NCBI GenBank assembly: GCA_003999685.1
Contig: CP021233.1
Span: 930,001 to 994,000 of the forward strand
Reading direction: 5' to 3'
DNA from: Taiwanofungus camphoratus
Taxonomy: Eukaryota; Basidiomycota; Agaricomycetes; Polyporales; Taiwanofungaceae
Length of the DNA: 64,000 nt
Shown: positions 10,348 through 23,529 of the stretch, piece by piece
How positions within the stretch are numbered: position 1 is the first letter of the stretch
Layout: the number at the start of each line of letters is the position of its first letter
The notes under the pieces: generated by a model
What the model saw: the letters and a program-made list of their open reading frames with translations, nothing else
Databases searched by the model: none
Told to the model about the DNA's origin: nothing
Position numbers and translations under genes: made by a program

Positions 10348-13300
10348 TTATAGACTGAACACCCCGCCCGCGCGCCGCCGGGACTGGATGGGGTGCACCA
10401 CGACAAGCGAGATGCCGAGCCCCACAGTGAGCCCGATCGACACCGAGATCAGCTGGAGGGCCGTCTGGAACCCGGACAGATACGACTCGGACGACGAGGA
10501 ACCGGACGTTTCGTCCGACACGAACGAAAAGAGGCCACCGTTCGCGAGGCCAGACGGCAGTTGGAACAGGATGCCAGTAATCTGCGCGAAGAGGGCGAGC
10601 CAGTCAGCATGCAAGCGCGCTGAACGAAGCTGGTTTGAGAGCGACGTGCCATGACCACGAAAGCGTTGCCGTTGAAAAAGCGACCATACACATTGGAGAT
10701 GAAGCCGACAGCCAAGGCGCCTACCGCTGCCGAAATATCACTCTGGTTGGGGAACTTTATGCCAGTGAAATGGTTGGTCACCCAGCCAATCGACGATATG
10801 ATGACAAGCATAGGCTGAACACATCACGTCAGCAGGCAAAGCAACATCCACTGGAACGCCGAACACGCACCAATTCCTTCCTCCAATAGGGTGCGTGGTT
10901 CCTGAGACTCAGGAATAGCGAGTACATAGGCACAGTCAGGAACGCTGTACCACGGAGCACCGTCAGCGCAATAGTAATACAACCCACGACTGGAGTTCCA
11001 CGTACCCCACCACAGCGATGGCGTGCGCTGATACCACGGCCCGTGCGGATTATGGGTATACGCGCACGTGAGATCGTCCGCCCGGAGCGTATGATGCGTG
11101 AGCTTCGAGTAGGCAGTCGCCCCGATGGCGAGGCCGAAGCCGAGGAAGAGCGAGTAGATGAGCGAGAAGCAGACGCGCACGGCGCCGGACACGATGTTGC
11201 GCGACGAGAGCTCGAGGCTGCCGCAGAGCACGATGAAGCCCTGATGATGTCAGCACAGTATTGAGTGTTCGTCAGCTCCTGGTCTGGGGACCGCAAGCGC
11301 GAGGACTTACGGGTAGGATGAGCACGACGGAGCTCGACGCGACGGCCGCGTAGCAGAAGTGTTTGGTGGCGGAGAGCGCCGCGGCGATGAAGCTGAAGAT
11401 GGTCGCGACGGTGATCCTGGTCGCGGGCCGCAGTGTCAGCACACGCACGCAGACCTGAGACGCGGCAAAGCACGCACTCGAAAATGTTGGAGTAGAGCTC
11501 GTTCCGCGCGGCGAACACCTGAATGACGATGAGGAGGCAGCCGAGGGGGAACGAGATCAGCGAGTCGACGAAGGAGCCGTTGAACGACACGCTGCATATC
11601 GACGCCGAGCACAGGCCGCCGAAGATGATCAGCTGCCAGAACTTGTACAGCTGCGGCTTGCGCATGAGCTTGTCCAGGTCGACGCTCGCGTCCTTGACGC
11701 TGATGTCGTCGTGGATGACCTTCCAGTACAGCTCGTGCGCGTCCTGCAGCTTGCCGATGTCGAGCGCGGAGCCCTGCCGGATGAGCTTGATGTTGCTCGT
11801 GCTCGTCGCGCTATCGTCGAACGAGATGAGCATCATGTCCGGGAGGTACATGCAGCTCAGGCTGATCTCGAGCACCTTGGCCGTGCTCTGGATCTGCGCC
11901 TGCAGGCGATGCGTCGGCCCGCCGAACATCATCATCGCGCGCGTGAGCTTGAGGATGAACTCCTGCCGCTGCACGATCTCCGCGACGTGCCGCGTGATCT
12001 GCGCCCGAGGCCGTCTCAGCACCGCGCAAAAAAGAAAAAAAGGAAAAGGGCAGCGAGCACCACTCACATATATCTCCGCCTTCTTCCGCTTCTGGCGCTT
12101 CTTCTCCTTCCTGCGCTCCTCCGTCCACGCGCGCTCCTTCTCCGCGAGCCACTCCTCGTCGCTCGTCGCGGGCGTGCCCGACGTGCTCGGCGTCCCCGCG
12201 CGGCTGCGCCACCCGCCCTTGTGCACGGGCAGGTCCTTCAGGAAGCCGCCGCCCCACCGCCCGCCCTTGAGCGCGCCCGTCGACTTGGCCGACGCGGGCG
12301 ACTCGTCCGTCTCCGCCGGCACGGACGGTGGCTCCACGCCCGGCCCGAGCGAGGACGCGCGCGCGTGCCCGGGCGCGGGCGGGGACGCGCTCTCGAAGTG
12401 CATGCTGCGCGGGCGCGCGAGCGACGGCCGCTCCCTCTTGCCCTCCTCGCGCTGCGGGAGGTTGCTCTCGAGCGAGTACCTGCGCGCGGGAACAAGGGAC
12501 AAAGTCAGCATCCACATCCGCATCTGCGGCAGACGAAGGGGAGGGGAGGGGAAGGGGAAGGGGGGGGCAGACGCACCGCGACAGATGGTACCCGGGGCGC
12601 TTGAGGCTCGGCGCGAGCGTCGCGGGCGTGGGCGCTGCGACGCCGGTGATGTTGCCGGTGCTCGCGATGAGCGGGCCGAACACGCCCGCGGCGTTGCGCG
12701 TGGGCGGCGGGCGGCTCTCGAAGCCGCGCGGCCACGCGATGCTCGGCGCCTTCAGGCTGATCACGCTCCCGTTCGCGCTGCCCGGCAGGCCGAGCCCGAG
12801 GCCCGTGCGCGCGCGGTGCGGCGCGGGCGGGGACGGGGGCGACGGCGGCGCGGGGAGCGACTGCGTGTGCGCGAGCGGGACGCCGCCCTGCCCGTGCCCA
12901 TGCGCGTTCGTGAGCGTGTTCGTCGCGCTCTCGTCCCACTCTCCGCCAGAGCCGGAGCCGGAGCCGCGCGCGAAGAAGCCCGACTGGCGCGACGGCGCGG
13001 GGTTGAGCGGCGCGAGGCTGCCCGTGTCGCCGTCGAGCGACGAGCGCGCGGACGTGGCGCTGCTCGCGCCCTGCGCCTCGGGGTCGTACAGCGAGAGCAG
13101 CGCGCCGAGCACGCCCGTGCCGGGGCGCAGGCCCGCCGCGACGCTGTGGTGGCGGCTCTCCGCGCGACGCTCGACGTCCGCGCGGTCCTCCGCGTCCTCC
13201 GCGCCGGACCCGAAGTGCAGCCCGGGCAGGCCCCAGCGGCGGCGCTTGCGCGCCTGCGCCTTGCTCTTCCGGCCCGCGCGCTGCAGCGGCATGTCCGCGG

Positions 13301-14419
13301 TCGGGCTGCCCTCCTCTGCGCTCATGCTCTCCGTGCGCGAGTGCGTGTGCCCGTTTCCGTTTCCGTTTCCATTTCCATTTCCCCTTCCATGTTCGTGTTC
13401 GCGTTCGTGTCCGTGTCCGTGCCCGTGCCCGTGCCCGTGCGTGCCCCAGCTGCCGAAGCTGCCGAGGCTGCCGCTGCCGAGCCCGAGCCACCCGCCGCGG
13501 CGGTGCGCGCCGACGACGCGGCGGGCCTGGCGGATGCTGTGGCGGTGCGTGCCGGAGCCGGGGAGGCCGGCGGTCTCCGCGGGGTCGATGAACGTCTCGC
13601 CGGGCACGGCGTGCGTGGGCGTGAGCTCGGGCGAGGTGCTGCCGGACGTGGACTGCGACGCGGGCGTCGAGAGCGCGAGCGGCGTCAGCGCGGGCGGCGG
13701 CGCACTGTGCGCGTTGTGCTGCGTGAGGCGCGCGGTGAGCGCGGAGAAGGCTTCCGGCTGTGGGCGGGATCGGCGTCAGCGTCAGCGTCGCGTTGCATTC
13801 TGGTGCACGAACGGGAGCGAGAAGAGGGAAGAGGGAGACGCACATCAAGCCCGTGCTCGTCCAGCGCGCGGGGGCTCGCGACGCGCTCGTCGCCCTTCTC
13901 CTGCGGGTCGGCGCCACGCTCGTCGACCATCCACTGCACCTTCCTGGGCGTCTTGGCGCCGCTGCGGCGCGTGCCGCCGGGCGGGCGGTCTCTATCGCCG
14001 TCCATGTGCGCGTTCGTGAGCGTCGAGGTGCGGCTGGGCGAGAGCAGGATCGACGTGCAGCTCGCGGCGGGGTTGGTCGTGTACGGGACCGGGTGCGGGT
14101 GCGGGTGCGGGTGCGGGTGCGGGAGGGTTGAGGGAGTTGGGGAGACTGTCGACGGGGTCGCGGGGACTGTCGCGGACGGGGTCTGGGAGAGGGCGGCGGT
14201 GAAGAGCGGCGAGAGCGGCGGCGCGGTTGCTGTGGGTGTGGGGGGCTGGGTAGAGGGCTGAGTGGGGGGATAGGAAGGCGGGAGCGAGGAGGGCTGTGTG
14301 GGTGGGTACGACGGTGGTTGGGAGGGGAGCGGCGCGTGGCTGGAGGCGGGGGAGAGCGTGTGGGGGGTGCATGGAGGGGAGAGGAGGACGGATTCGATGG
14401 ACGGCGGGGGGCGCGGCAT
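10348..14419 (-). CDS. PRM10: PRM10-like membrane protein (ThrE/DUF1212 and DUF3815 domains)
   Basis: Members are polytopic membrane proteins related to bacterial threonine/serine exporters; yeast Prm10 is pheromone-regulated and its transport role is inferred. Nine minus-strand exons give exactly 1168 codons. They are 13844-14419, 12577-13757, 12068-12479, 11478-11998, 11311-11416, 11006-11240, 10871-10944, 10650-10814 and 10348-10581. Residues 1-720 are a disordered Pro/Ser/Gly head with His-Pro, Gly-His and Gly-Asn repeats. The ThrE core starts near residue 724 (VQRQEFILKLTRAMMMFGGP, then YLPDMMLISFDDS). Hydrophobic helices follow through TVPMYSLFLSLRNHAPYWRK, SNVYGRFFNGNAF and ILFQLPSGLANGGL to the end. 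The start at 14419 was chosen for its AAAATG context at the head of the open frame. The last intron (10582-10649) appears to use a GC donor. Long plus-strand frames across this gene are GC-driven shadows. Confidence 0.92.
14091..14123 (+). repeat. GGGTGC hexamer microsatellite inside PRM10 exon 1
   Basis: About five tandem GGGTGC units lie in the first coding exon. On the minus strand they encode a His-Pro run in the disordered head of the PRM10-like protein. Related short repeats near 13,360-13,440 encode Gly-Asn and Gly-His runs. Confidence 0.9.
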
Positions 14420-14566
14420 TTTGGGCGGGTCGTTCGGGAGTGAGTGGGGTTGGGAGTGGTGACAGGTGAGGGATGCGTTGATGGGCGATGCGTTTGGGGT
14501 ATGCAGAGGGGTGGGTGGTGAGCAGATGGAGAGAGACGGCGGGGTCAGTACGTGTATGGATACAAT

Positions 14567-14625
14567 GACAAGGGAGAGAAAGAGCAGACAAAGGGAGAGA
14601 AAGAGCAGACAAAGGGAGAGAAAGG
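14567..14625 (+). repeat. Purine-rich 21-bp minisatellite
   Basis: Nearly three copies of a unit of about 21 bp (AAAGGGAGAGAAAGAGCAGAC) stand in tandem about 150 bp upstream of the PRM10-like start codon. On the gene's own strand this is a pyrimidine tract of the kind often seen in fungal promoters or leaders. Confidence 0.85.
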
Positions 14626-16787
14626 AGGAATGAAAGAAAGGGCGCAGAAAGAGAGGGCGAGAGATGGAAAGAGAACGGCGAACAGAAGGCAGAGCAGCAG
14701 GCGGAGAGACGACGAGCGCGGCGAAGCGAAAGGTAAGTAGAAAGAGAGAAAGAACAAGGAACAAGGAGCAAACAAGCACGATCTACGCAGGAGGCGGGAA
14801 CGAAAACATGGGCGGAAGAAAGACTCACGGGGAGTGGTGGGAGGACCGAAGTTATGTAGGGGGCCAGGGTGGCTTGAGCCAAAGAGGGCCAAAGGGGGAC
14901 GGGCGGGGGACGGACCAGGGAGACGGATCCGCAGGGGAGGAATGGAGGCCGGGGGCGAAGCCTAGACTGGCTTGCGAACAAGCTAAATTTTTCGCTGGTA
15001 GTGGTGATGTTTGGCGGTGGTCGCTGTCAGCTGGCCCCTGAGGGTGCGGCGTGCGGCGTGTAGCCTATGGCCTGCTAGCGGCTGGGTGAAAAAATGATAC
15101 CTGAAACGTGATTGGGTTGTGAGCAGCAAGCGTGATGATGGGAGGACGGAGCTCGGACGGGGGATGCGGACTGGGGGCGAGGTCTGGGCTGCAGGCGACG
15201 TACGTGGACTGGGGGTTCGCGATAGCACGCGAGGCTCGGGGTCAGGCTCGCAGGGCCGGGAGAGAGAGAGAGAGATAGAGAGCAGGGGGGTGTGTACTAC
15301 TGGGTGCGGGAGAAGGGATGCGATGGAGGTGTTCGTTGGAAGCGGGGGCTGTTGGTGGGTGCTGCGTGGCAGATACACGATCGGACTGGCTGCAGGCTGG
15401 AGCGGGTGCGGGTGCTGGTTCGAATCGGACTGGACTGGATCGTGATCGCAGGGAGTGGGCGCAGGTGCGGTGGTTGGGAACGAGAACGGAGCGCTTCTCA
15501 GTCGTGAATGGGGCAGCGATCGCGATCTGGAACGGCGATGACGGACAATGTCGCTCTTGTTGTTGTGCGCGATGTCGCTCTTGATGTATACAGCGGAGAG
15601 CAAGGACAGACGCGGCCTTTGAGCAGGCCACCTGGCACGCGTTCCTCGCCGGCGCCATTGTCCCGCTGACAGGCCCTATACGAATAACCCACCCACCAAT
15701 GGCCCCGCGATATTTTCGTCCTGTGGAGCGCGACGAGCATCCCAATCGGGCGCCAACCGCCCTTGACGTCAAACGCACCCCGGGTCTCGGCCCGCCCACA
15801 CCGCCAAACCTTTATCGACATGGCAGCAGCCTCGACCGCCGTGCCGGCCCAATCAGGCGCCGCGCCCTGCCCTCGCTGCTCCACCGATCGACCCCCGCTC
15901 CACACTCCTCCGGCAGCGGCCATCTCGCCTCCCGGCGCGTGCGTTGCAATGCGCACCTGCCACCGCTTCGCCACTCGTCGACGCGTCGCGCTTCCGCTTC
16001 CCCTTTGCGCTTCGGCACCACCGTCCGCCTTCCATGTTCCATCCGCAGCAGCCCAGTCACCCGGTCACCGCCAGCACACCTCCGTCATCATTCCATCGCC
16101 GCCTCGTTCCATTGCAATCGCCTTCGTCTCCCATTCCATTTCACTCACACATTCAGTCCGGGTCCACTCCCATTCAATCCAGCGCGTCACCATCGCCAGA
16201 TCGATCCAACGCATCCTCCGAATGAATTCAAGCAATATCAAATTCAGACGCTACCAGTATGTGCCCGGCCGGCCCCATGTCCGGGACCGCAGCTCGTAAT
16301 CGCGCCCTCGTCAAACCACACAGCACCGACCTACCTGCACCCTCCCGATCACACTGACTGGCAGAAACAGGGCGCAGACGGCACCTCGTACAATCAGAAA
16401 CGGCACCAGTGACGCAAATAGATCACCGCAGAACCAGCTGCAGGGCCCCGCACCCAGTTGCGCTATAGCCTGCGCACCGCTGGGAACGGCAGACACTGCA
16501 CTAGTCCCTGCAGCGTGCCGTCCTTCGCGCCTGCCCCAGGTCTGGTCTCGCCGTCCTCCCCACTGTCCTCCCTCCCCTCCCTCTTGCCTTCCTTCTCCCC
16601 TACACCCCCAGCATTCGCTCTTCCCTGAAGGACATACGCACGGTCCGCGCTGCAGGGTGCACGACGCATCCCGTGCGCAAGTCGTCTCTAACCGCCGTCG
16701 CTCGCGCTCCACGCACGCGTCTTGGTCTTGGTCTTGGTCTTGTCAGCCCCGCCAGACGCGCCCGTGCCCACAACCTGACGGGATACA

Positions 16788-16840
16788 CAAACCGCGAACC
16801 GCGAACCACAGATCGCGAATCGCGAATCGCGAATCGCGAG
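16788..16840 (+). repeat. CGCGAAT/CGCGAAC heptamer repeat
   Basis: A run of 7-bp units reads CGCGAAC, then CGCGAAT in four close copies. Each unit contains the CGCG palindrome. No function can be assigned. Confidence 0.85.
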
Positions 16841-17822
16841 CCTCAGCTAGGCGTTGGGGACGCGGCGCGCACGTGCGGCGCTGCCTGAGGGAGTTCGGCG
16901 GCTTTCCCCCCTCTCCTTCCCGCCCCCCTTCCCCCACCGTAAACCTACCGCGCGAGAACGGCCAGCCCGGGGCGAGGCGCGGGCGCATTCGGCGGCTGTG
17001 CGTCTCCCCGGGGGGTATATGGGCTCTCCCGTCCCTCGCCGCCGCCCCTCGTGCCTGTGCCCGTGCGTCCGTTTTCCGTTTTCCACTTCCCACCTCTTCC
17101 CACCTCTGCGCGTGTCGCTTCCACGCTCTGTGCGTCCTGGGCTGCCTACTGCTTACTGCTCACTTCTTACTTACTTCTTGCTTCTTACTTCTTTCCTTGC
17201 CGCCGCGTCAGTACGTCCGTCAGCGCACTCCGCGCTATCTATATCTATCCACACGTCCTTGCGTACACGTCTGTTTTTTTATTTATTTTTCGTGCCGCGA
17301 ACGTTACGGGCCCCTGCGCGACGCCCTGCATTTTGGCATCGGGACTCGGGCGCTGGTTTCGCGCGGTCTGGCGAGGACTGCGGTGCTCTGCGGCTGCGGT
17401 CTGCTCGCGTGGCGGATTGTGCGCGCGGGTAGGTCAGAGGGGACGTGTCGCGGCACCGCACCATACTTAAAATTTTTCCCTTTCCTTTTGTTTTTTACGT
17501 TGTATTTTTTATTATTTGTCTTTTGTGTTTCTCGTCCTTGTTTCTTGTTTCTTGTTCTCTTTTTTGTTTTATGTTTTCCGTTCCGGCCCCCTGGCTTGGA
17601 TCGGTCGCCCGTCACACACCATCCTCCGCAGCAGCGGTCTCGCTCGATCCAAGCCTGTACATAGACCGTCGGCGTTATCTCAAATTCAGGACAAGGCTCC
17701 ACAGCCCGGTCTCTGCACGCCGCGCAGCCTGCTAGCTCCCGTCAAACCCCATTATTCCAACCGCCCGCAAATTTTCGTTGGTGTGCGTCGTCGTCGTCGT
17801 CTCTACTCCCGACGCAGCCGTG

Positions 17823-17864
17823 CCCAACGCCCAACGCCCAACGCCCAACGCCCAACGCCCAACG
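17823..17864 (+). repeat. Six tandem CCCAACG heptamers
   Basis: Six exact head-to-tail copies of CCCAACG lie in the GC-rich intergenic region, followed by a variant CCCATGG. This is a simple tandem repeat. Confidence 0.95.
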
Positions 17865-18304
17865 CCCATGGCCCACAACGCGCGGCGGCAGTCTAACGAG
17901 TCTAGACCCCACCGCCTGTTACATAACTAGTGGGCTATATAGCCTATATGTAGCCGTGTGTATGAGCCCGATCGTGGGTAACCCGCCCGGTGATCTGCAG
18001 AGGGCTGCGGCCGCGGCGGGTGAAAATCGAATATTCAGTTTTTTTTTTGGCGCCGCGGTGTCTCGGTGGGTGCTAGGTTCGGACTCGGTTGGCGCCCAAG
18101 TCGCACTTCGACGCTAAGCTGGCAATGAGGTTGGGCGCCTAGCAGGCTTGCGCGCTTAAGCTGCAGCGAAGTTGTACGGGCCACGGCAGGCCTGGCGCGC
18201 GCCCGACCCGTCAGCTGACCACCGTTTCGCGAGGCGAAGTGCCAGTACGGTGTCCCGCGTTCCAAGCGACGACTGTCAGTGGCAGCGCCCCAGAGTGGAC
18301 CCTT

Positions 18305-18325
18305 TCTTCTTCTTCTTCTTCTTCT
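18305..18325 (+). repeat. TTC trinucleotide microsatellite
   Basis: Seven consecutive TTC/CTT units form a simple sequence repeat. The surrounding open frames show no conserved motif, so it is taken as non-coding. Confidence 0.9.
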
Positions 18326-18600
18326 GGCGGCGTCGGGTCCCATCGAGGAAGCCCGCCTGATGCATACGTGCGCCGTCCAGTGAGCCTGTTCCCCGGTGTT
18401 TCGTCGAGGGTGAGTGTCGCGGTCACGAGCCCACCCGATGCGTCTTGCAGCTGATTTGTGCTCGCGTCCGGCTGCGCGTGCACCATTCTGCCCACCATAA
18501 CGGCCCAAACTGATGCATTCTTTTGTCCGGACGGCGGACTGATATAGTCTCAGTTACGGTCGAAATCCCTGCAATCAGTACGTTAAACGGCTGGGTTGAA

Positions 18601-21600
18601 GGTACAAACGTTCAGCTGGCATAGGATGACGACTTTCGGCTGTTTTTCCTGGGCTCGGTGGTCAAGATTTGTCCGATCCATGCACCATTAGAATCGTTCA
18701 GAATTCGAGATTCGACCCTAATCAACCATGAATCATGCGGAAGGACCATTTCATACACTGAAAGGTCTAAATCCAGCCTCTGTGGTATGCACGGTGCGCA
18801 CTCCCGTGGCGCCTGGCCACTGCAGTCTCCCAGAGCCGCAATGCACCCCCAGTGGGTCCGTTCTCGCGGACACGCCGGTTCGATTCGGTTGGGCTGTCGT
18901 CCGCATACGCCCATGGCTCTGCTCCTTCACGATCGCGGGGTGAGGTGCACAGCACCTATCATCGACGACGTCCCGCCCCTGCCGTTCTTGCTGGGTGCTT
19001 TGGAATTCGAATGGTCGATCGACCCGTGTCCGCCAATCGAAGGACTTCCATGCGCGCAGCAAGACGCCCCACCACCCCGCTCTAAGCCCGCGGTCTGCTC
19101 TCCATCTCTTGCTATTGCATTCAATGGTGCACGTATATAGACGTTCTTGCTGGACGCGCGCGGGGCACGATCGCGCTTCTGATATGCAGCGAAGGGTGCT
19201 CCCCAGCTCCCAGCTCCCAGCACCGGGCGGGTGGTTCTCTGGCGTTCTGGCGACATGTGGGCCAGCTTCCGCGAAGAAGCCACGTCCCCAGAAGCCCCGT
19301 CTGAATTCAAAGAACCGTTTCACTGGTGGTGGTGGCGCAGCCTGAGCCTCCTCCCGATCCTTACGCTTACGCCCGGCGACGGCGACCTGCAAGAAGACCC
19401 ATCCCGTGACCGTGCGCGGCGAACCGCGATGTGCACCCGTCGTCTCACCCCCTGCATAGAGTCGGTGGCGCGGTGTGCTATTCATAGAGCGCCTTCCTTG
19501 CGCAATGGCTCCAACGGCCCTCTTCGACGCTGGCGGTCTGGGAAACGAGCCCCACCGATGGCGCGTGCTGGTCGCGCTGACGCACGCTGTGCTTCGAGAC
19601 GTCCCGAGCTGGTCAAGCTGCATTACGCCTCATGTGCGGTTCGTGCGGCGTCTGGCTTTCGGTCGGCGGCTTTCAGGGGCGTCAATTTTACATCAGATCG
19701 CCTGGCCAACGTGCAGAAAGTTTATCGTGGACCGTCGCTTTTGTTGTCTTGACAGCGCTTCCCTGCGGGCTGTTGGCGGGCTGTGATGTCTGGCGCGAGA
19801 TATCTATTTTTATCGCTGTCGATCGGCTCATGATCCCCAGGTGTTTTCTTCTCCTTATCTGGTGCATCCAAGAACTCGTTGCTGCTGCGGGTTGCGATCT
19901 GCAAGCTGATGGGTGCTGCATACAAACCCAAATGAATCAGAAGGGCTTCGATGCAATTTGCTGCGAAGCTGTCAGGAGTGAAAATTGCGCTGAGGGGCCG
20001 CGACGGTGCGTCTTCCAGATAAGATACGGGTTCGGTTCGACAATGTATGTGTTACTTACGTTTCATGCGCTCAGCACTATTGCAGCGCTCCAAAATCCTC
20101 CGCTGGTGCCGGTGATGGCCCATATGGACGCTCATTACTGTTGTTTCATATCTCATCAATTAGCCTCGTTCGTTCTCCGTGGTCTCAGAAGCCCCGTACT
20201 CAAGGTTCTCTTTCGCAGTCCGATGATAATCACAGGCACACAGCACCAGGCCAGCGAAAATCACGCAACATGGACAGTCCAGCGTCCGTACATCGGCGAG
20301 CGTGCTGCTCTCTGATGCTGTCGGCCTATCAACGTGCGATCGTTCGCGTCCATATCTTTTTTGTGTCTGGTCTAGACCCACGCTGCAATTATACCGTCCG
20401 GTTTGCCTCGCCTCGCGCTCCCTTGATTACCCCTGGCCATCCCGGTCTTGTGTATACCATTCCCATACGGGGATTGACTCCCGCCGCGCTCATTGGGATG
20501 GGAGAATGTTTTTCCGCGGATTCCAGGCCTCACTCCGATGCTGGCAGACAGGGCGCGACGAAGACACGATGCTTCTCTACACTAACAATGTCCACGAGTA
20601 TTCCCTCAAGTGGGAACAACAACACGTCCGTCTCGACAATAGGCCTATTGACCCTCCGTCTTTATCACCAATGTCATCGCTTTTTGCTGTCTCAGCAGCC
20701 TTAATCAATATGTATTTGTGTATCATTTTCTTTCTCCTCGGCTTGCTCCTATCTCGTAAATCTCGGCGGAGGCTTCCCTTTAACTCTATCTTATCGGATC
20801 TTGCACATCAGCGGCTGTGATATCTCGGTGTATTGGCAAGGTTGTCGACATATTGCGGAAGGTAACATCAGAAGGCGTCCTATCCTATATGAAGGTCACT
20901 GTTGTACTGCGGCCCGCATGCGGCCAAGCTCCAATGCAGCTGGTCGCTGCTGTCAGTAAGTGGGACAGCATGTCGTCCTGTGTAAAAATTTCTATCTAAT
21001 CTATGTGCCACGTGCCTTGACTTCATACAGGACTTCCCGCGGAGAAGTTAAATTTGAAGTCACTTTTGAATAGAGTAGCTGTAGATTCACACTGCCGTGG
21101 TCAACAGCCCAACGGCCGATGAATTGGAGAAGAATTGCTTCTTCAACTGCACCCGACGTCTTTGTGGCGCAAGAGACAGATCTTTTCCGAACGCTCACCC
21201 TCGAAATGCTCACCTTTCTGCATGACGAGGGACGCCGTGGCAGACATGACCGTTTCTGTCGCCATGTTTCTGTTTTCAAATGACTTCGATTGACCTCATC
21301 CAGCACGCTACCTTCGATATCGGTTCGATCGGCCCAGCTCGATTCGTTATCGATCGACTCCTGTCCGTCGCCGTTGTCGACAGCAGCAAGCAGCATGGAT
21401 CTCAGTGTTCGCCTCCTGGTGCCAAGGCTCCCGAACTGTGCGCGAAATGTTCACGTCAAACGAAATTGAGACACCCCTTGTCTGCGTGTTCAAACGTTGG
21501 ATCAGTGAGACTGTAACTTTAGCATTTCGGGTGCTGGCTATGTTGCCTGCCGGCCGGATTCCAATGTAGCGAAGGCACTTCTCTCGATGACGACATCAAT

Positions 21601-22229
21601 GACATGTAACGGTCGAAACGTTCATATATATCATTCAGAGTACAAGCATAGTTTCATGAGTTCACATATTCATACAGCGGGACCCTATTTCCCACCATGT
21701 TGTCCACCTGCGAGATGGTAAGTGAGAACGTGGTAATCGATGGTCTCACCTGCTAATTGGATGTGCGAAACAGCCATCTGCGATTCTAAACCTAATAGAA
21801 TTTTTTTGAGAAGCTAGTCTATCGGACGTCCGATCTGCGGGGCACTTTGTACACCCATGTTTTCAATTCGCCTTCGAAAAAAATTTCACCTGAGCATCTC
21901 CATGGTGCGCTGTTCCAGAACAGACTATGACTACCGCTCAAGAAAACCCATTCAGTCGACCCCGCTCTCATGATGAAGGATTGTTCCATCCTTCCTGCCT
22001 TGCAGTACCCTTCCTTGTGTGATTCTTTAATATCTCCTGCTTCGTCCTTGCCTCGTTTTCAACGCGCGTTTCATCCTCTCGTGACCAACGAAAACCCTGC
22101 CCAATCCCCCAACGCTGTCTTAAATGCAGCTCGTGTCAATCGGCCGAAAGTATTGCCCCCGACTTCGGAAAGAAACGTAGTCTGATTTATGCTTAGTGAT
22201 CCCATCCGAGTCGCGCAATTGACCCTCCG
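18601..22229. other. Intergenic stretch, nothing recognised
   Basis: Open frames up to 290 codons occur but overlap each other on both strands and carry no family motif, membrane pattern or convincing splice structure. CpG is still common up to 22,229, where it stops abruptly at the edge of the repeat block. Confidence 0.45.
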
Positions 22230-23529
22230 GCACAGCCCTTAGTCATCAGCAAAACTCAACTTTTTGACTTAATGATTTTGATTTAATTCAGACTCCTAAG
22301 CATATAAGAAGAGAGGAAAATTTTATGAAGTCTGTCTTAATCAAGAACAGGCTGTCTTACTCATGCAAAGTCTGCTCTGAATTCTACTTAAAGTTATCTT
22401 AATGACTGTCTTGAAGTTCTGAAAGTTCTGAAAGGGTTTTTAAGTCATGATATTAAGATGTTTCAGACTGTTAGAAAGTGATCTTCCACATTGTCTATCA
22501 ACCTTCACTTTGTTTGTTCATCAGTTGAACTCTCTAGTTAGAGTGTGACCTTGTCTTTGTGTCAAGGGTCAAGTGAAGGCTGTCCTGCATTTCAAAGAAT
22601 GACAAGCAACAAGATCAATTGTCTAGCTAGGCTAAACTGGGGTTACAAGTACATGATCAGGCCAGTATATATACAGTGAAAGGTCCTGATTAATGATCAG
22701 TCAGCTGGACACTGAGCAAAAGTATACATCAACAGAATACAGTAAGCAGTGATAGGTCTGGTACTCCTCTACATTTTAAAAGCACCAATTTTCAGTTTTC
22801 TATGCACTTCTAGACTACCCTATGGATAATCAGGACATGGACCCACTGTCTAAGCATTGTAACACCATCTGAGAATTTTAGTCAATGTGTCAACAATGTC
22901 ATTATTCTGGCTTCTAATATTGGAAGTTCTACAGCACATTTAAAAAGCTTCTACTGCACAAAGTGGTCCCTCATACTTTATGGCACACTCATTCAGCTCA
23001 TCCTAGCATCCCTCTTATGTTCTCAAGTCTCTATTATTGGCTGAGAGAAACTGGGCAAAATTGTGTCAGTTTTTGGTTCTCAGTTCTTGATCCTTGATTT
23101 TGGTTATTGGTCTTTTAATCTAGAGTCCTGGCCTCTTGTCTTTGACACACACATAGTTCTCTTGCATTGTCTAGACCTCCTACATACCAGCTTGATGGAC
23201 AGATGCTGCCAGATACCTTTTTCTCTCAAATGTTGCTAAGTAGGTCATCTGTTCTAGTGATGATCTCCAGATAAGCATCCTCTTTCTTATGCCACTCTCT
23301 AGTAACCTTTCTACTGCATTCAGAGTTTCTGTTTCACTTTTCTCTTCAGTTTAGTTTCCCATATGGTACACTGATCAATCTCTAGACTTTGCAATTTTTG
23401 ATCTATTTTTGGATTCTTTGGTTTTAGTTTGCACAAGATACTTTCACTGCAAGTCCCTTATATAGTCTTCTATATCTACCAGATGGCAAGTGTTACTGGG
23501 GTACACCCTATAGGGTCTCTTGTTCATGA

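Larger units (their letters stand above)
14420..18600. other. GC-rich upstream region of PRM10, no supported gene
   Basis: Strand-biased GA- and CT-rich tracts and many overlapping GC-driven open frames fill this region, none with recognisable motifs or codon structure. It lies upstream of the minus-strand PRM10-like gene and probably holds its promoter and 5' leader. CpG is frequent here, in contrast to the repeats to the right. Confidence 0.5.

Noticed and set aside
11523-14261. Very long plus-strand open frames (912 and 563 codons) across 11.5-14.3 kb
   Set aside because: They lie antisense to the well-supported PRM10-like exons, are Arg/Ala/Gly-rich as expected from GC-rich DNA, run through its introns and have no motifs.
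15410-15440. TTCGAAT resembling a tRNA T-loop
   Set aside because: The flanks do not form a T-stem, and no acceptor stem or anticodon arm can be placed. The similar TTCGATT near 18,880 fails for the same reason.
14420-20820. Many open frames of 100-330 codons in the GC-rich region
   Set aside because: They overlap on both strands, are low in complexity or Arg/Pro/Ser-rich, and show no domain, splice pattern or codon regularity.
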